Source: Paramecium sonneborni (lineage: Eukaryota > Ciliophora > Oligohymenophorea > Peniculida > Parameciidae). Taken from it: a DNA stretch of 64,000 bases. The notes under the pieces were generated by a model. That model did no database searches. It was not told where the DNA came from and was given only the letters and a program-made list of their open reading frames with translations. A program made the position numbers and the translations under genes. The stretch lies in contig CAJJDN010000110.1 in NCBI GenBank assembly GCA_905182985.1, positions 315,692 to 379,691 of the forward strand, read 5' to 3'. Position 1 is the first letter of the stretch; each line of letters starts with the position of its first letter. Positions 26,367 through 37,545 of this stretch are shown here, in pieces.

Positions 26367-27738
26367 ATGGTTTCAGCATTTTCAATAGGTTAAGCAAAGA
26401 GATCAGATCCAGGAATAAAATCACCAGCACCTGGTCCAAATGCTTATTTACCAAAATTAGTTCCAAAGTAGAAAGCACCTTAATGGACGTAATATAAAAT
26501 GATAATGTAATAGAATAGGTGGTGCAGGATAAAGAATAGGAAGATCGACATCATATGGACCAGGACCAGGATAATATGAATATTAATAGAGAGTAATAGA
26601 AGGACCAAGATATTCAATAGTTGGAAAACATGAAAATAAATAAATGAATATATCTCCAGGTCCAGGAAATTATAATGATGAGAGTTTTAGTTCAATTTAT
26701 AAGAAACCACCTATGTATACATTAGGAAATAAACATCATACATCAGTAAAAGAATTAATACCAGGACCTGGATAATATGATTTAAATAGTTCATTTGTAT
26801 CAAATAACTCAATCAAATTTCCAACTTAAGCAAGAATGACATCTTTAGAAGGAGGAATGTCCCCTGGACCTGGATGTATTATTAAATATATATATACATT
26901 TAGAATATAATATTGATAAAGCAATCAAATTAGCTATGGATAAAACTTAACCATCATGGGTAATTGGAACAGAATTAAGATAAAAAGAATTAAAAAAATA
27001 ATATATTACACCTGGTCCTGGTGCTTATTAATTAAGTAGTTTGTTGAATCTGAAAAAGAATTTTACAATCAAATAAAAACTATAATCTAAAGATTCAAAT
27101 ATTACTGCTCCTGGACCTGGATAATATGATTAAGATATATCAATCATTAAATCTCATTAACCTACCTATAAGATAGGTACTGAAGAAAGAAGTACTAAAA
27201 ATTCGGTTCATAAATAATTACCTGGTCCTGGATAATATTTTAGAGAGTAATTCATTTACTTATCAACAGGAGAATAGATAGTTTAAGTTCTTTGTAGAAA
27301 TCAGCTCCATCTTTTAAAATGCCATTAGCATTAAGAAAAGATCTGAATGATTCTATTACTATAACACCAGGTCCAGGATAGTATCAAATACCTTAAATTA
27401 GAGAATCCTAAATTATTACTATGAAAGGATTTAAATATAATCCTAATCATACAATTCATTTCCCTGGACCTGGTTAATATAATCCTGATGATTCTATGTG
27501 TAAACATAAAGATGGTTCATATAAGATAGTCCCTGAATATAGATCTAAACCATTATTAACTTAATATAATCCAGGACCTGGATAATATTCATTTAAATCT
27601 ACTCTCGAAGGACCTTCTTGGGGATTCAAAAGAGAAATTAGATCTACTCTTATTAAAAAAGATTTTAATCCTGGACCAGGATCATATAATATTCCACCTA
27701 AATTTAATGATGTTCCTAAATATTTATTACAAAAATGA
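26367..27738 (+). CDS. SHIPPO/STPG-repeat protein (axonemal PG-rich repeats)
   Basis: ATG 26367 to TGA 27736-27738, about 430 residues. About twelve copies of the motif PGPGxY are spaced every 30-45 residues (PAPGPNAYLP, GPGPGQYE, SPGPGNYN, IPGPGQYD, TPGPGAYQ, APGPGQYD, LPGPGQYF, TPGPGQYQ, FPGPGQYN, NPGPGQYS, NPGPGSYN). This is the sperm-tail PG-rich (STPG/ODF3) repeat found in inner-lumen and outer-fibre proteins of axonemes. One copy near 26870 is restored only by removing a 28-nt intron (GTATTATTA...TTTAG). The likely location is ciliary doublets. Only 23 bp separate it from the kinase gene that follows on the same strand. Confidence 0.9.
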
Positions 27739-27761
27739 ACAATTAATTATATTTTTATTTA

Positions 27762-28522
27762 ATGTTTAATTCATGCCTCAAATATTTTTATATTAAACAA
27801 TACACTCTCATTTCAATTGAAGGTAATATTGGATCTGGCAAAAGTACTCTACTCAAATTAATGCAACATAAATATCCATAAGTATATTATCAATTCATAT
27901 TCTTAGATGCATTATTTACCAGAACCAGTTAATGAATGGTAATAAATTAATGGTAATCCTAAACTCAATTTACTTGCATCATTTTATAATAATCCAAATA
28001 GATGGGCATATACTATGCAAAATTATGCATTCTATAGCAGATTAAAACATTGGAAATCTGTTATGGCTAATTTAGATAAATCAATCATTTTGAGTGAAAG
28101 AAGTATTTAAGCAGATAAAGAAATATTTGCTATTAATGGATATTAAAATGGACTTATGAATTAAATGGAATTTGCAATCTATGAATAATTTTACGATTGG
28201 TTGGTCTAAGAAGTTTTTGGAAAATAAATCTCTAAATAATTGATTATTTATCTATAAGTCAATCCAAATATTTGTTAAGAAAGAATGCTCAAAAGATCTA
28301 GAAATGAAGAAAAGGTATTATATATAATGTATATTTTAGAATTCTATTTCAAAAGATTATTTGATATAAATTCATTAAAGACATGAAGAATGGCTTTTAG
28401 GTAATTAAAATAAGGATTAAAAGATTTTAATTTTGAATGGAGATAAAGAATTTGAAAATGATACTCAACAACAGTAAATTATGTTTAATTAAATTAATCA
28501 TTTCTTTTCTGGATTAATCTGA
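27762..28522 (+). CDS. Deoxynucleoside kinase (dNK/TK2-dCK family)
   Basis: ATG 27762 to TGA 28520-28522, about 235 residues after two 25-nt introns. The P-loop GNIGSGKST starts at about residue 22 and is followed by a proline/glutamate segment (PEPVNEW), the ERS catalytic arginine motif (ILSERSIQADKEIF), and a lid-like arginine stretch (CQERMLKRSRNEE). It phosphorylates deoxynucleosides for salvage of DNA precursors, a pathway that also includes the degraded dCMP-deaminase-like gene found 7 kb to the right. ATG 27762 was chosen because it keeps the frame with the P-loop, whereas the ATG at 27773 is out of frame. Confidence 0.88.
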
Positions 28523-28624
28523 TTATTTTATTTATATATTATAATATGTATTTATATGTTATTATATACGTTTAGAATAAATAAATAATATATTAGTTTA
28601 ATTAATTTTTATTGTTAATTTAAT

Positions 28625-30824
28625 ATGGCAACTAACAATCTTCCAACATTTTACCCAGGGTAGTAATAAATGGGAAATTTATAACCATCCCAATACTAAT
28701 AACAAGGAGGTGTAGAATATTGTATATAAAAGTAGGAGGAATCTATTAAGGTAATCAAGGTGTTACATAAGGATTTGGATCTGCCCCAGTTTCTTAATAA
28801 AATCAATAATACTTATATGGAAATTGTACTAAATATTAAATATTATAGAATATGGATTGAATAATAACAATTAAGGTGTTCCATCTTATTAGACTCCTTA
28901 AAGAATGGCATCTTAAAGAGTGATGCAATAATCCCCATAAACAATGACATCTCCAATAATATAATAATAAGCACCAATGATTTAATAATAAGTTCCTATT
29001 ATCTAATAACAATAAGCACCAATAATTTAATAATATTAAGCTCCAATAATATAATAATAATAAGTTTAATAAACGGTGTAATAATATTAACCATCAGTCA
29101 GTATAAGAATAATAATATGAAAAATAGTTCATAATGTGGAACATGTACCAGTGATTCATGAACTTCATCATGTTAATCGTCCAATAAATGTTGTTTCAGT
29201 TGATGAGATTGAAGGTCCTTGGAGAAGCAAAGTATTACTTTTAGAGAAATAATTAATTGAATTGCAATTAATGTTAAAGAAGGGACCTGTTAAATAACTT
29301 TAATCAAAATAAGTTGTTGTTGAAGATGAAGGAAAGGTATAATGAATATATATATTGATAAGATAAGATAATTATAAAGTGAAATAGAAAGATTATAAGG
29401 AATTTTAAGAGAGAATTAGAAAGAGATAGAAGAATTAGAATAATAAATAAATGAGGCTACTTATAGTTTAGAAAATGCAGATGAATAGGCAGCATCTTAA
29501 GTGGAAGCTTAATCATAAGAATTAGCAAAATGGAAAAAGAAGTTTTCAGATTTGAATAAATAATATCATGATATTGAAGAGGATATTACTATGACGGAAG
29601 CATAGATTGAAAGTATTTAGAAAAGAAAAATGATTACTTAAACTTCATCTACAATTAAGACTACTTCAAAAGTTTAAGGAGTATATCTATTAATTAATTA
29701 ATTAATTAGGGTACTTATGCAGATGGAGATGTTAGAAAGAGTGGTTTTAGCAATAGGAATTATTGATTTATTCAAAAATTATAAACATTTTATGCTAAAT
29801 ACAAATTCAAATTAATTTGTTCATTCCAAATTAATATACGCATGTGCCATATCTCCTAAAAGTACATTAGATAATTAAAGGATTATTTTGGGAACTATTG
29901 GACCTGGAGGATAATAAATTATTTGTAAGTTCATAATTCATAAATATTTTGTTAGAATTATAATCCACTTAAGAAGGATATAAATAGAAAACATATCATT
30001 TGCATAATGCATTCAGTGCTAAATTATTATATCTTAATTCAACTGAAGCAAATGAAAGATTTGTTTCAGCAGGTGAAAAACTTTAAATATTCAAATCAGA
30101 AGACTAAAAAATTAGTCATATTTGTGACTTAATTCCTTTAAGTAAAGAATATGTTGGTCCTACTTTTGCTTTAGATATTCATTAAGATTAACAAAATAGA
30201 TTAAGTATTAATATTTTATACTTTTTAGTCTCTGGTTCTATGGATCCAACTATTAGAATTTGGGATTTAGAAAAGAGAAAGTGTTAATATTAATTTATTG
30301 CTTATGATCTTTCTAAAGATTCAGATTAATATACTTTAGATTTAAATATTGCTTAAGAATCAAATATTTTTGCATTCCTTAATAATCATAATCAAATAGG
30401 AATCTATGATATTAGATCTAAAATGGGTATTCATAAAATTAAAGGTAAATTATAATATAATTAACTCCTTTGGAATAAAAAATAAGATAATATCTTAATT
30501 GCTATTGATTATGAAGCTGGTCTTATAGATTTTTATGATACACGCGATTTTAAAAATAAATATAAAAGAATAAGAACTGATCATAGATCAATTGTTAAAG
30601 CTGAATGGTTTTAAGAAAGAAAGTAATTTATCATAATATATTTTAGTTCTCTCATTACTGCAGGTTTAGATAGATAAATCATACTTTATGAAGGTGATAA
30701 ATATCTTGAACCCTAATTTGGATTAACTAAAAATTATGATATTGACAATTTCTGTTGTTAAAATAATCTATTTGGACTTGTTTCTGAATATACTTTCGAA
30801 ATTTTTAGTTTTGAAACATAATGA
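28625..30824 (+). CDS. WD40-repeat protein with Gln-rich N terminus and coiled coil
   Basis: ATG 28625 to TGA 30822-30824. The N-terminal ~130 residues are dominated by QQQ(A/V)PII-type repeats written with TAA/TAG codons. A conserved block follows (EHVPVIHELHHVNRP; EIEGPWRSKVLLLEKQL), then coiled coil, then a WD40-type region with GSMDPTIRIWDLEKRK, NQIGIYDIRSKMG and ALD/FYDTRDF-like strands. Several introns of 23-31 nt are inferred. No enzymatic domain is seen. It is probably a scaffold, and the EIEGPWRSK block suggests a ciliate-specific cytoskeletal family, but I cannot name it. Confidence 0.75.
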
Positions 30825-30972
30825 ATTTTTTATATTAAATTAATTATCAAAAAAATCATTCTTAATTGTACTATTAATATATGTTTATTTAGCAATAATT
30901 TAAATAATGTAAGTTAGGTGTTGTTATTATTTTCATATTTAATATATCAGATAAAATAAAATAATATAAAGA

Positions 30973-31393
30973 ATGAGAATTCTCTAAAAGATATAAAGAT
31001 TAATATGTAAATTTAATTAGCCTAGGGTTTGGAGGTAGTAAAGGATTTTTATCTGCTGAAGAGATTATTGAAATGATATAAACTATGTGTTCATTTATAT
31101 ATATATATATTTAATATACTATACATAAAGTAATTAGAGTTCCAGAAACAGAATTTAGAAAAAGATTACATTCAACTACAACTTTTATGATTGAATTACC
31201 AAAATTTATTGATAACTTTAATTTAAGTTAAAATATTAATTTATGAGTGCAAAGTGGACAAGATGATTAAAATGAAATTGCATGCACAATTATTAATATA
31301 CCAACTAGAATTTAAATATTTTATATGGAAGATATAATATAAATTAATGCGTTAAACTAAAAAAATTTAAGTGGCTGGATCAGATAGAAGTGA
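30973..31393 (+). CDS. Possible small hypothetical gene (copy in A1)
   Basis: From ATG 30973, a 19-nt intron (GTAAATTT...CCTAG) and a 21-nt intron (GTTAAAATA...TATGAG) would join an otherwise broken frame. The joined frame includes SKGFLSAEEIIEMIQTM, VIRVPETEFRKRLHS, MIELPKFIDN and NEIACTIINIPTRIQIFY, ending at TGA 31391-31393. The composition is protein-like but no family is recognised. The same sequence recurs at 32081-32501. There should be one gene, not two. Confidence 0.35.
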
Positions 31394-31558
31394 TAAAATT
31401 AAAATATTCAATTTCCCATATGAAAGATTTACTGATTATTAAACTAATTTATGAATTAATTGAAATATATTAATGGACAATACATAATAGTAAATTATAA
31501 GACTAATTAGAAAATGATTATATTATATATTTATTTATAATATATTATTTATATACTA

Positions 31559-32002
31559 TCATTCATTAAATCTTTCTTAAAAGTGTCTATTTCTTTTAAT
31601 TCTATCATGGTATGCATTTGAATCATTTTAATTATAAATATCTTTTCTTATTTTATTTAAAAATTATCCTCCTCCAACTGCTTAAGATTATTAATTTGGT
31701 TCTTCTTCAAATTATTTTAATTATTATTATAATCTTTATTATCCATCAGCAGCCATTTAATTTCGTTATTCATCATAAGAAATTTAAGGATTTAAATTCT
31801 TTCTATATTTCTTTTTCATTAAACTAAAATCTGCTTTTACATTACCATGTTCATCTGTTACTGCTATATTTCCTAATCTTTCTTTTAAATATTATTAATA
31901 TATTTAAGAATGTTAAGAACCTGTAGATATAGCAGTAGAAATCTCCTAATCTTTAGAACTTGAAGTTGAAGAACTAGAACTACTACTTCTATTGTGTTTT
32001 TT
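31559..32002 (-). pseudogene. False 3' fragment of CWC25 (assembly copy)
   Basis: It encodes the last ~145 residues of CWC25 (serine-rich stretch through ERFNE and TGA 31561-31559), then stops abruptly at the N. It is identical to 32667-33110. It is a by-product of the unmerged overlap, not a real second gene. Confidence 0.85.
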
Positions 32003-32003
32003 N

Positions 32004-33110
32004 TAATTTAAATAATGTAAGTTAGGTGTTGTTATTATTTTCATATTTAATATATCAGATAAAATAAAATAATATAAAGAATGAGAATTCTCTAAAAGAT
32101 ATAAAGATTAATATGTAAATTTAATTAGCCTAGGGTTTGGAGGTAGTAAAGGATTTTTATCTGCTGAAGAGATTATTGAAATGATATAAACTATGTGTTC
32201 ATTTATATATATATATATTTAATATACTATACATAAAGTAATTAGAGTTCCAGAAACAGAATTTAGAAAAAGATTACATTCAACTACAACTTTTATGATT
32301 GAATTACCAAAATTTATTGATAACTTTAATTTAAGTTAAAATATTAATTTATGAGTGCAAAGTGGACAAGATGATTAAAATGAAATTGCATGCACAATTA
32401 TTAATATACCAACTAGAATTTAAATATTTTATATGGAAGATATAATATAAATTAATGCGTTAAACTAAAAAAATTTAAGTGGCTGGATCAGATAGAAGTG
32501 ATAAAATTAAAATATTCAATTTCCCATATGAAAGATTTACTGATTATTAAACTAATTTATGAATTAATTGAAATATATTAATGGACAATACATAATAGTA
32601 AATTATAAGACTAATTAGAAAATGATTATATTATATATTTATTTATAATATATTATTTATATACTATCATTCATTAAATCTTTCTTAAAAGTGTCTATTT
32701 CTTTTAATTCTATCATGGTATGCATTTGAATCATTTTAATTATAAATATCTTTTCTTATTTTATTTAAAAATTATCCTCCTCCAACTGCTTAAGATTATT
32801 AATTTGGTTCTTCTTCAAATTATTTTAATTATTATTATAATCTTTATTATCCATCAGCAGCCATTTAATTTCGTTATTCATCATAAGAAATTTAAGGATT
32901 TAAATTCTTTCTATATTTCTTTTTCATTAAACTAAAATCTGCTTTTACATTACCATGTTCATCTGTTACTGCTATATTTCCTAATCTTTCTTTTAAATAT
33001 TATTAATATATTTAAGAATGTTAAGAACCTGTAGATATAGCAGTAGAAATCTCCTAATCTTTAGAACTTGAAGTTGAAGAACTAGAACTACTACTTCTAT
33101 TGTGTTTTTT
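32004..33110 (+). repeat. Direct repeat copy A2 (1107 bp), right of N at 32003
   Basis: Second copy of 30896-32002. It continues without a break into unique sequence at 33111, so the complete CWC25 gene uses this copy. Confidence 0.95.
32081..32501 (+). CDS. Possible small hypothetical gene (copy in A2)
   Basis: Identical to 30973-31393 at offset 1108. It is listed only because the sequence is present twice in this assembly. See the entry for the first copy for the reading frame. Confidence 0.3.
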
Positions 33111-33768
33111 ACTCTTTTTTGATGATTTTTTATCTTTTTTATCTTTCTTCTTCTTTTTCTTATCTTTTTTATCTTTATGTGATTTTTCTTTTTTAATTTT
33201 TTTATTAGCTTCTATCTTTTCTTATAATTATTTAACTTTCAAAGGATTTTACAATAATACTTATTTTATTGATTATTCCTAATTATTAATATTTATAATA
33301 TACTCCTTTCATTATTTGAAACATAGGATCTTCATGAACAAGAACAAAATCTTCACATTTTGCATTTGTTGTTTCTTCTTTAAAAACTGTTTAATATTAT
33401 TGAGTTTATTTAGCTTTCTCTCTTTAATCAGTTAACTTTTCTACTTCTTAAGGTGTTGCTGTCTTACCAAGGAGATATCTATTATTTTAAATAATATATT
33501 ACTCTTCTGCTGAATTTTAGTTTTATTTCTCTAGTTTACTAACATCATACATCCATTCCATTCTATCTAAATGACTCTTTGGAATTAATCCTGCTTCAAC
33601 TTATATTCTTTTTAACTCTTCAATGTTTTTCTCTTCTGCTAATTTCTTTGCTCTTTCTTATTCTCTTTTTATAATATCAGCTTGAATTTATTCTCTAATC
33701 CAAACAATCTCTTGATTCTTCAAAGAACCTGGATGCCAATTTTTCTTTTATAAATAATTCAAACCCAT
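32667..33768 (-). CDS. CWC25: Pre-mRNA-splicing factor CWC25-like
   Basis: ATG 33768 to TGA 32669-32667, about 355 residues with at least one 25-nt intron. The N terminus (MGLNYLQKKNWHPGSLKNQE, then IVWIREQ) matches the W-H-P...N-x-E-x-V-W signature of CWC25/Cwf25. It is followed by an E/K-rich helix, LDRMEWMYDVSKLE and RYLLGKTATPQEVE, all family landmarks. The middle is a lysine/serine-rich segment (KKDKKDKKSSKKSKKH, then poly-Ser). CWC25 acts with Prp2 and Prp16 in the first catalytic step of splicing, plausible in an organism with very many tiny introns. An upstream in-frame ATG (33891) is separated from the gene by two in-frame TGAs, so 33768 is the start. Confidence 0.85.
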
Positions 33769-34058
33769 CCAATTTATATTATAATATTAATATTTGGTTT
33801 TATAAACATCTAATATTCAATATCAGAATAAAATTTGTCTAAACTACATATTATCAAAAATATATGTCATAAAATCTCTATTTTCTATCATTCTTTAGGT
33901 TATTTATTTACCATTTTATAGATATAAAAGATGGATTTGTAATCATTCTTATGAATTCATTACTTTAAGAAATACTTGAATATTGATAGTAATATTTTTA
34001 ATTTTCCAATTTTATTTGTTAAATGAAAGGTTTAAAAAAAATTAAATAAAGTCAAATT

Positions 34059-34220
34059 ATGGATAGATTAGAAAAAAGAATTATCAAAAGTAAAAATAAT
34101 GTTTTGAATAAAATAAATAAGATTGTTTTTAAGAGTCTTTATATTAAACTGAGTTTTACGAAGATTAATAAAAAAATTAAAAGTAAATAAGAAAATATTA
34201 ATAATTTAATTAATTCAATT
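34059..34220 (+). CDS. Doubtful small ORF
   Basis: ATG 34059 opens 54 Lys/Ile/Asn-rich codons ending in a TGA at about 34220, overlapping the stop of the convergent gene. There is no family, and the composition is close to background. Listed for completeness within the 33769-34214 spacer, which otherwise shows nothing. Confidence 0.15.
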
Positions 34221-35078
34221 TGAAATGTATTAAAAGTTTGGAGTGACAACTTAGGTAAACTACCTTTTTTCTTTTCTCCTAATTACTTTTGTTCTTGTAT
34301 AATCATTCTCATCTTCAAAATAAACTTTTTTATTTGGAAAATATTATTTAAATAATTTTTTTTCTATTTTAGCTAAATTCATAGCCATTGATATTATTAT
34401 TTCATTCTCTAAATTTTCTCTTTATTTTGGGAATGTTCCTGTTCTCATTTTATATAAGGTCAAAAATTATTATAAATGATTCATACATTCAATTTTTGTT
34501 TATGGTATAGATCCATAATAATTTAATTGATCATTAAAAATACTAAATATTTCATCCTCCTCTTCATTATATGTTGGAATAAGTATAAAAGATTTTATTT
34601 ATAATTTTTTATTTTGAAAAGGGGATGAATCTGGAGATGAAAAATTAGACAAAGTTTTCCATGATTCTTAATTAAATTAAAACAATTATGGAAGTTAAAC
34701 TTATGCAGGTCTCCTTTTTCTTAAAGCAAGTAATATTTATGGAATTTCTCTTTAATTATATGAGACACTTCCATATTGTTAAATATCTAAACTTTTTTAT
34801 GTTTAATCTAAATCATAAGAAGTAATTGATAAGACTGGAGATACAACTTAATATGAATTAGTTGGTATTGTATCAAAATCTTCGAATTTTAAATCAACTT
34901 CGTTGGAGGAGAACATCTTTTCATAACTTAATTTATCTGTGTCAATATCTTTATTTGATTAAGTCTTAGAACTTTAATCATAACAATGATAGAAAATGAT
35001 ATTAGTATCAGATTAAGTTTTGTGACCTGAATAAGAGAATTTTGTTATCTAAGTATCACTAATTTTTTAATTTATCAT
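34215..35078 (-). CDS. Hypothetical protein
   Basis: ATG 35078 to TGA 34217-34215 gives 287 codons with no intron and no TGA inside. The N-terminal half is Ser/Thr/Asp/Gln-rich and probably disordered. The C-terminal half has a more conserved look (FILIPTYNEEEDE, IECMNHLQQFLTLYKMRTGT, MAMNLAKIEKKLF). I know no family. The start follows the stop of the dCMP-deaminase-like frame by only 2 nt. Confidence 0.6.
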
Positions 35079-35080
35079 AA

Positions 35081-35883
35081 TCAATAAACACAAAGACTAG
35101 AATCAATTTATTCAACTTTAATATACTTATGTAACTCATTTTTAGTAGCCTTTTACAATCTAAATTTTAAGAGATATTTAAATTAATAAATATTATTCTT
35201 AATCTTTATTGTAATCTTCTCATAATATATTCTTTCAATTTTTTTTAAACAAAATAATTTTTGTACATAACAAGTATGGAAATAAAGTAGTATACATAAT
35301 TATATTTTTTGATATTTAGTACCAATATTTAAGATAAAATTGTCTCCAGCATGAAAACAAAAACATTTTTCTAAATCAACTCCTTATTTGGATTTTAGTT
35401 TTATCAATAAAATTCTTTTTTCCAACTATTCTGTTTACTATATATATGGAGTACAATAATAACCAGTTGCAAAAATTCTATTTGCTTTAACAATAACAAC
35501 ACAAACAGTTCTTTTCATAAAATTTGATCTCTATATTACAACATTAGCTACCATGCATTTCTTATAAAAATTAATGATTAAATCATTTTAATCTCCAGCA
35601 TTTCCTAATTAAACTTTTGCTTTATGCATGAATTCCGAAATATTGTTAGAAATTACATCATCAATAATACATAATTATTCAAGTGGAATATTTTATTAAT
35701 ATTTTCTTTATAAAATTAATGATAATAGTTTCTTTAATTTTATAATTCTAATTCAAATTTTTCAGTGTGATTGAATATAAAAATTAATGATTAGGATTAT
35801 AAATTAAACAATTCATCCAATTGTTATTAAGTTGAATGAAGATGGAAATACTTATCTCTAATACATTTTAATAATTTTGTAAT
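35081..35883 (-). pseudogene. Degraded deoxycytidylate (dCMP) deaminase-like gene
   Basis: The C-terminal ~190 codons read without TGA to the stop at 35083-35081. They align in order with dCMP deaminases: a helix (LIINFYKKCMVANVVIQRSN), the strand pair MKRTVCVVIVKANRIFATGY followed by CTP, CFCFHAGDNFILN at the HAE zinc/catalytic site, and LLYFHTCYVQKLF at the PCxxC site. The catalytic Glu is Gly and the second zinc Cys is Gln, so deaminase activity is unlikely. Upstream a different frame is open (LDELFNLQSQSLIFIFNHTE), like the kinase-type N-terminal domain of fungal DCD1. I found no GT...AG intron that joins the two frames. It is either a pseudogene or a diverged non-catalytic protein. Confidence 0.5.
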
Positions 35884-36235
35884 TCATCTAATCATTGAGA
35901 ATAATAATAACTAATATTTAAATTCTTTAATTTTTAATCCATTTTTATAAAGCATTATTAACAAAATCTCTAATGTTTATAGAATCAGTAATTGAAATTA
36001 CTTAATTTTTCATTCTTGAATTTTTGTATATTATTTATGCTATTTCTTTGTAACAAGACTTAATTAAAATGTACTATATTAACCTAGTCTTCTAAATAAT
36101 ACAATTATTTAGATTTAATTATACTTATTATAGATTTATAATAATACTAGTATTTTTATCAAAAAATATCAATACTTCATCAAATAATAATAGAGATTGG
36201 TTGGTATTCTTTTCAAATCTTCTTTTTGATTCAAT

Positions 36236-36502
36236 ATGATTTTGTAATAGAATTAAGCATAATTAATCAAAATTAAACTAGTATTTGAATTAATTTAAAC
36301 ATATTCTAATTCTATTAAGTTAAAACTAGGAGGAATAGGGATTTATTTATAATCTTTAATTGATCATTTCGATACTTATACTAATTTGATTATTGCCAAT
36401 CATTCATAGGATTTATATAAAAGTTATTATGGATAGAACACTTCATAATTATTCAAATGGCATCTTGATATTACTAAACTTATTAAATAGATAAATAGAT
36501 GA
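36236..36502 (+). CDS. Small hypothetical protein
   Basis: ATG 36236 to TGA 36500-36502, 88 codons, no intron required. The protein has mixed, protein-like composition (IKLKLGGIGIYLQSLIDHFD; SQLFKWHLDITKLIKQI). No family is known. It sits alone between the deaminase-like relic and the next + gene. The remaining sequence 35884-36235 and 36503-36640 shows nothing I can support. Confidence 0.4.
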
Positions 36503-36640
36503 TGTTACTTAAATAAATAAGATCGAAAATCTCATAATTTATATGAATTTTATAAAACAAGTAGACCTAAAATAGTTTTAGAATCGAACATACATAATAA
36601 TATATTCACGTATATATAGGTGATATTTAAATTTATATAT

Positions 36641-37044
36641 ATGGAAAGTGTATCCACCAGAAGTACCTCATAGGATTACGAATATAACAATTAACTTAGT
36701 TAAGCTCATTAATTACCCTATTAGAATACCTATACATCTGCTATTATAGTGTAGAATTAGGTATTTATATTAGACAATTTACACACCCAAGTAAATCAAA
36801 TTCCAATACAGTCTAGATGATCAAATTGTCTGCTAAAGGGAGTAATCCAGAAGAAGATTAAATGGATAAATTAGAGTAAATACTCATTCAACTCAAAGTA
36901 CCATACAAAATTAACAATGAAATCAGGACTTTCGCTTTAGATGATTCTCATTATAAACAATCGTAAGATAAAATCTAAGAGTTATTCTTCAAGCCACATA
37001 AAGATGGAGAGTCACTGCTTTAAATTTTACTTTCTGAAGATTGA
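36641..37044 (+). CDS. Small hypothetical protein
   Basis: ATG 36641 to TGA 37042-37044, about 125 residues. A 26-nt intron (GTAAATCAA...TCTAG) is needed to join the Q/N/Y-rich first exon to the second, which contains MIKLSAKGSNPEEDQMDKLE and a QELFFKPHKDGESLLQILLS tail. No family is known. The stop lies 7 nt from the stop of the convergent gene. Confidence 0.5.
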
Positions 37045-37051
37045 TTTTAAT

Positions 37052-37545
37052 TCAATCTATTTTGAGTTCATTTATTATAGATCCTTAGAATATTTTTATC
37101 TACTATTTAAATAATTCATCTACTTTTCTGATATTGTACTTTACGATTAAATCATTATGAAATACTACATAGATACCTGATTTAACATAAAGACTATCAA
37201 TAAATTGTATAATCATATTATATAATATCATTTTTAGTTCCATATTAATTTTATTTTCATCAATCTCAATTTCTTCCTCCTTTATTAATTAGAATAATCA
37301 TAAAATCATAAATCTTATTTAATCACTCCTAATATTCTCAATTATCTCCTATAATCAAATATTTCCACTTATATATTCCTAAATCCTAACATCTAATTAC
37401 AATTACACCCTCTTTAATTCCCCTCAATAATACGATTCAACTATATCTATAATACTTAGATTATACCAACTGATATACAATTATTGTATTTATAATCTAA
37501 TTAACCATCATATTTTGAGATGAAAACTTCCTAAAAAATAATCAT
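37052..37545 (-). CDS. Hypothetical protein, convergent
   Basis: ATG 37545 to TGA 37054-37052. The first exon reads EVFISKYDGQLDYKYNNCIS and on through NVEIFDYRRQLRILG-like sequence. The second reads EEEIEIDENKINMELKMILY and then FIDSLYVKSGIYVVFHNDL. Joining them requires a 47-nt GT...AG segment, which is long for this genome and begins GTG rather than GTA. The product would be about 148 residues. It is not recognised. The possible alternative is a frameshift. Confidence 0.4.

Larger units (their letters stand above)
30896..32002 (+). repeat. Direct repeat copy A1 (1107 bp), left of N at 32003
   Basis: Identical by eye to 32004-33110 at a constant offset of 1108, with a single N between the copies. 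It holds the possible small gene at 30973-31393 and the 3' part of CWC25. This is most simply two overlapping contig ends placed side by side without merging. Confidence 0.95.

Noticed and set aside
28900..29080. TAATAATAA-rich microsatellite
   Set aside because: Under the ciliate code this encodes the polyglutamine repeats of the WD40 protein and keeps frame.
31612..31827. 71-codon + frame present twice (also 32720-32935)
   Set aside because: It is antisense to CWC25. The second copy exists only because of the assembly duplication.
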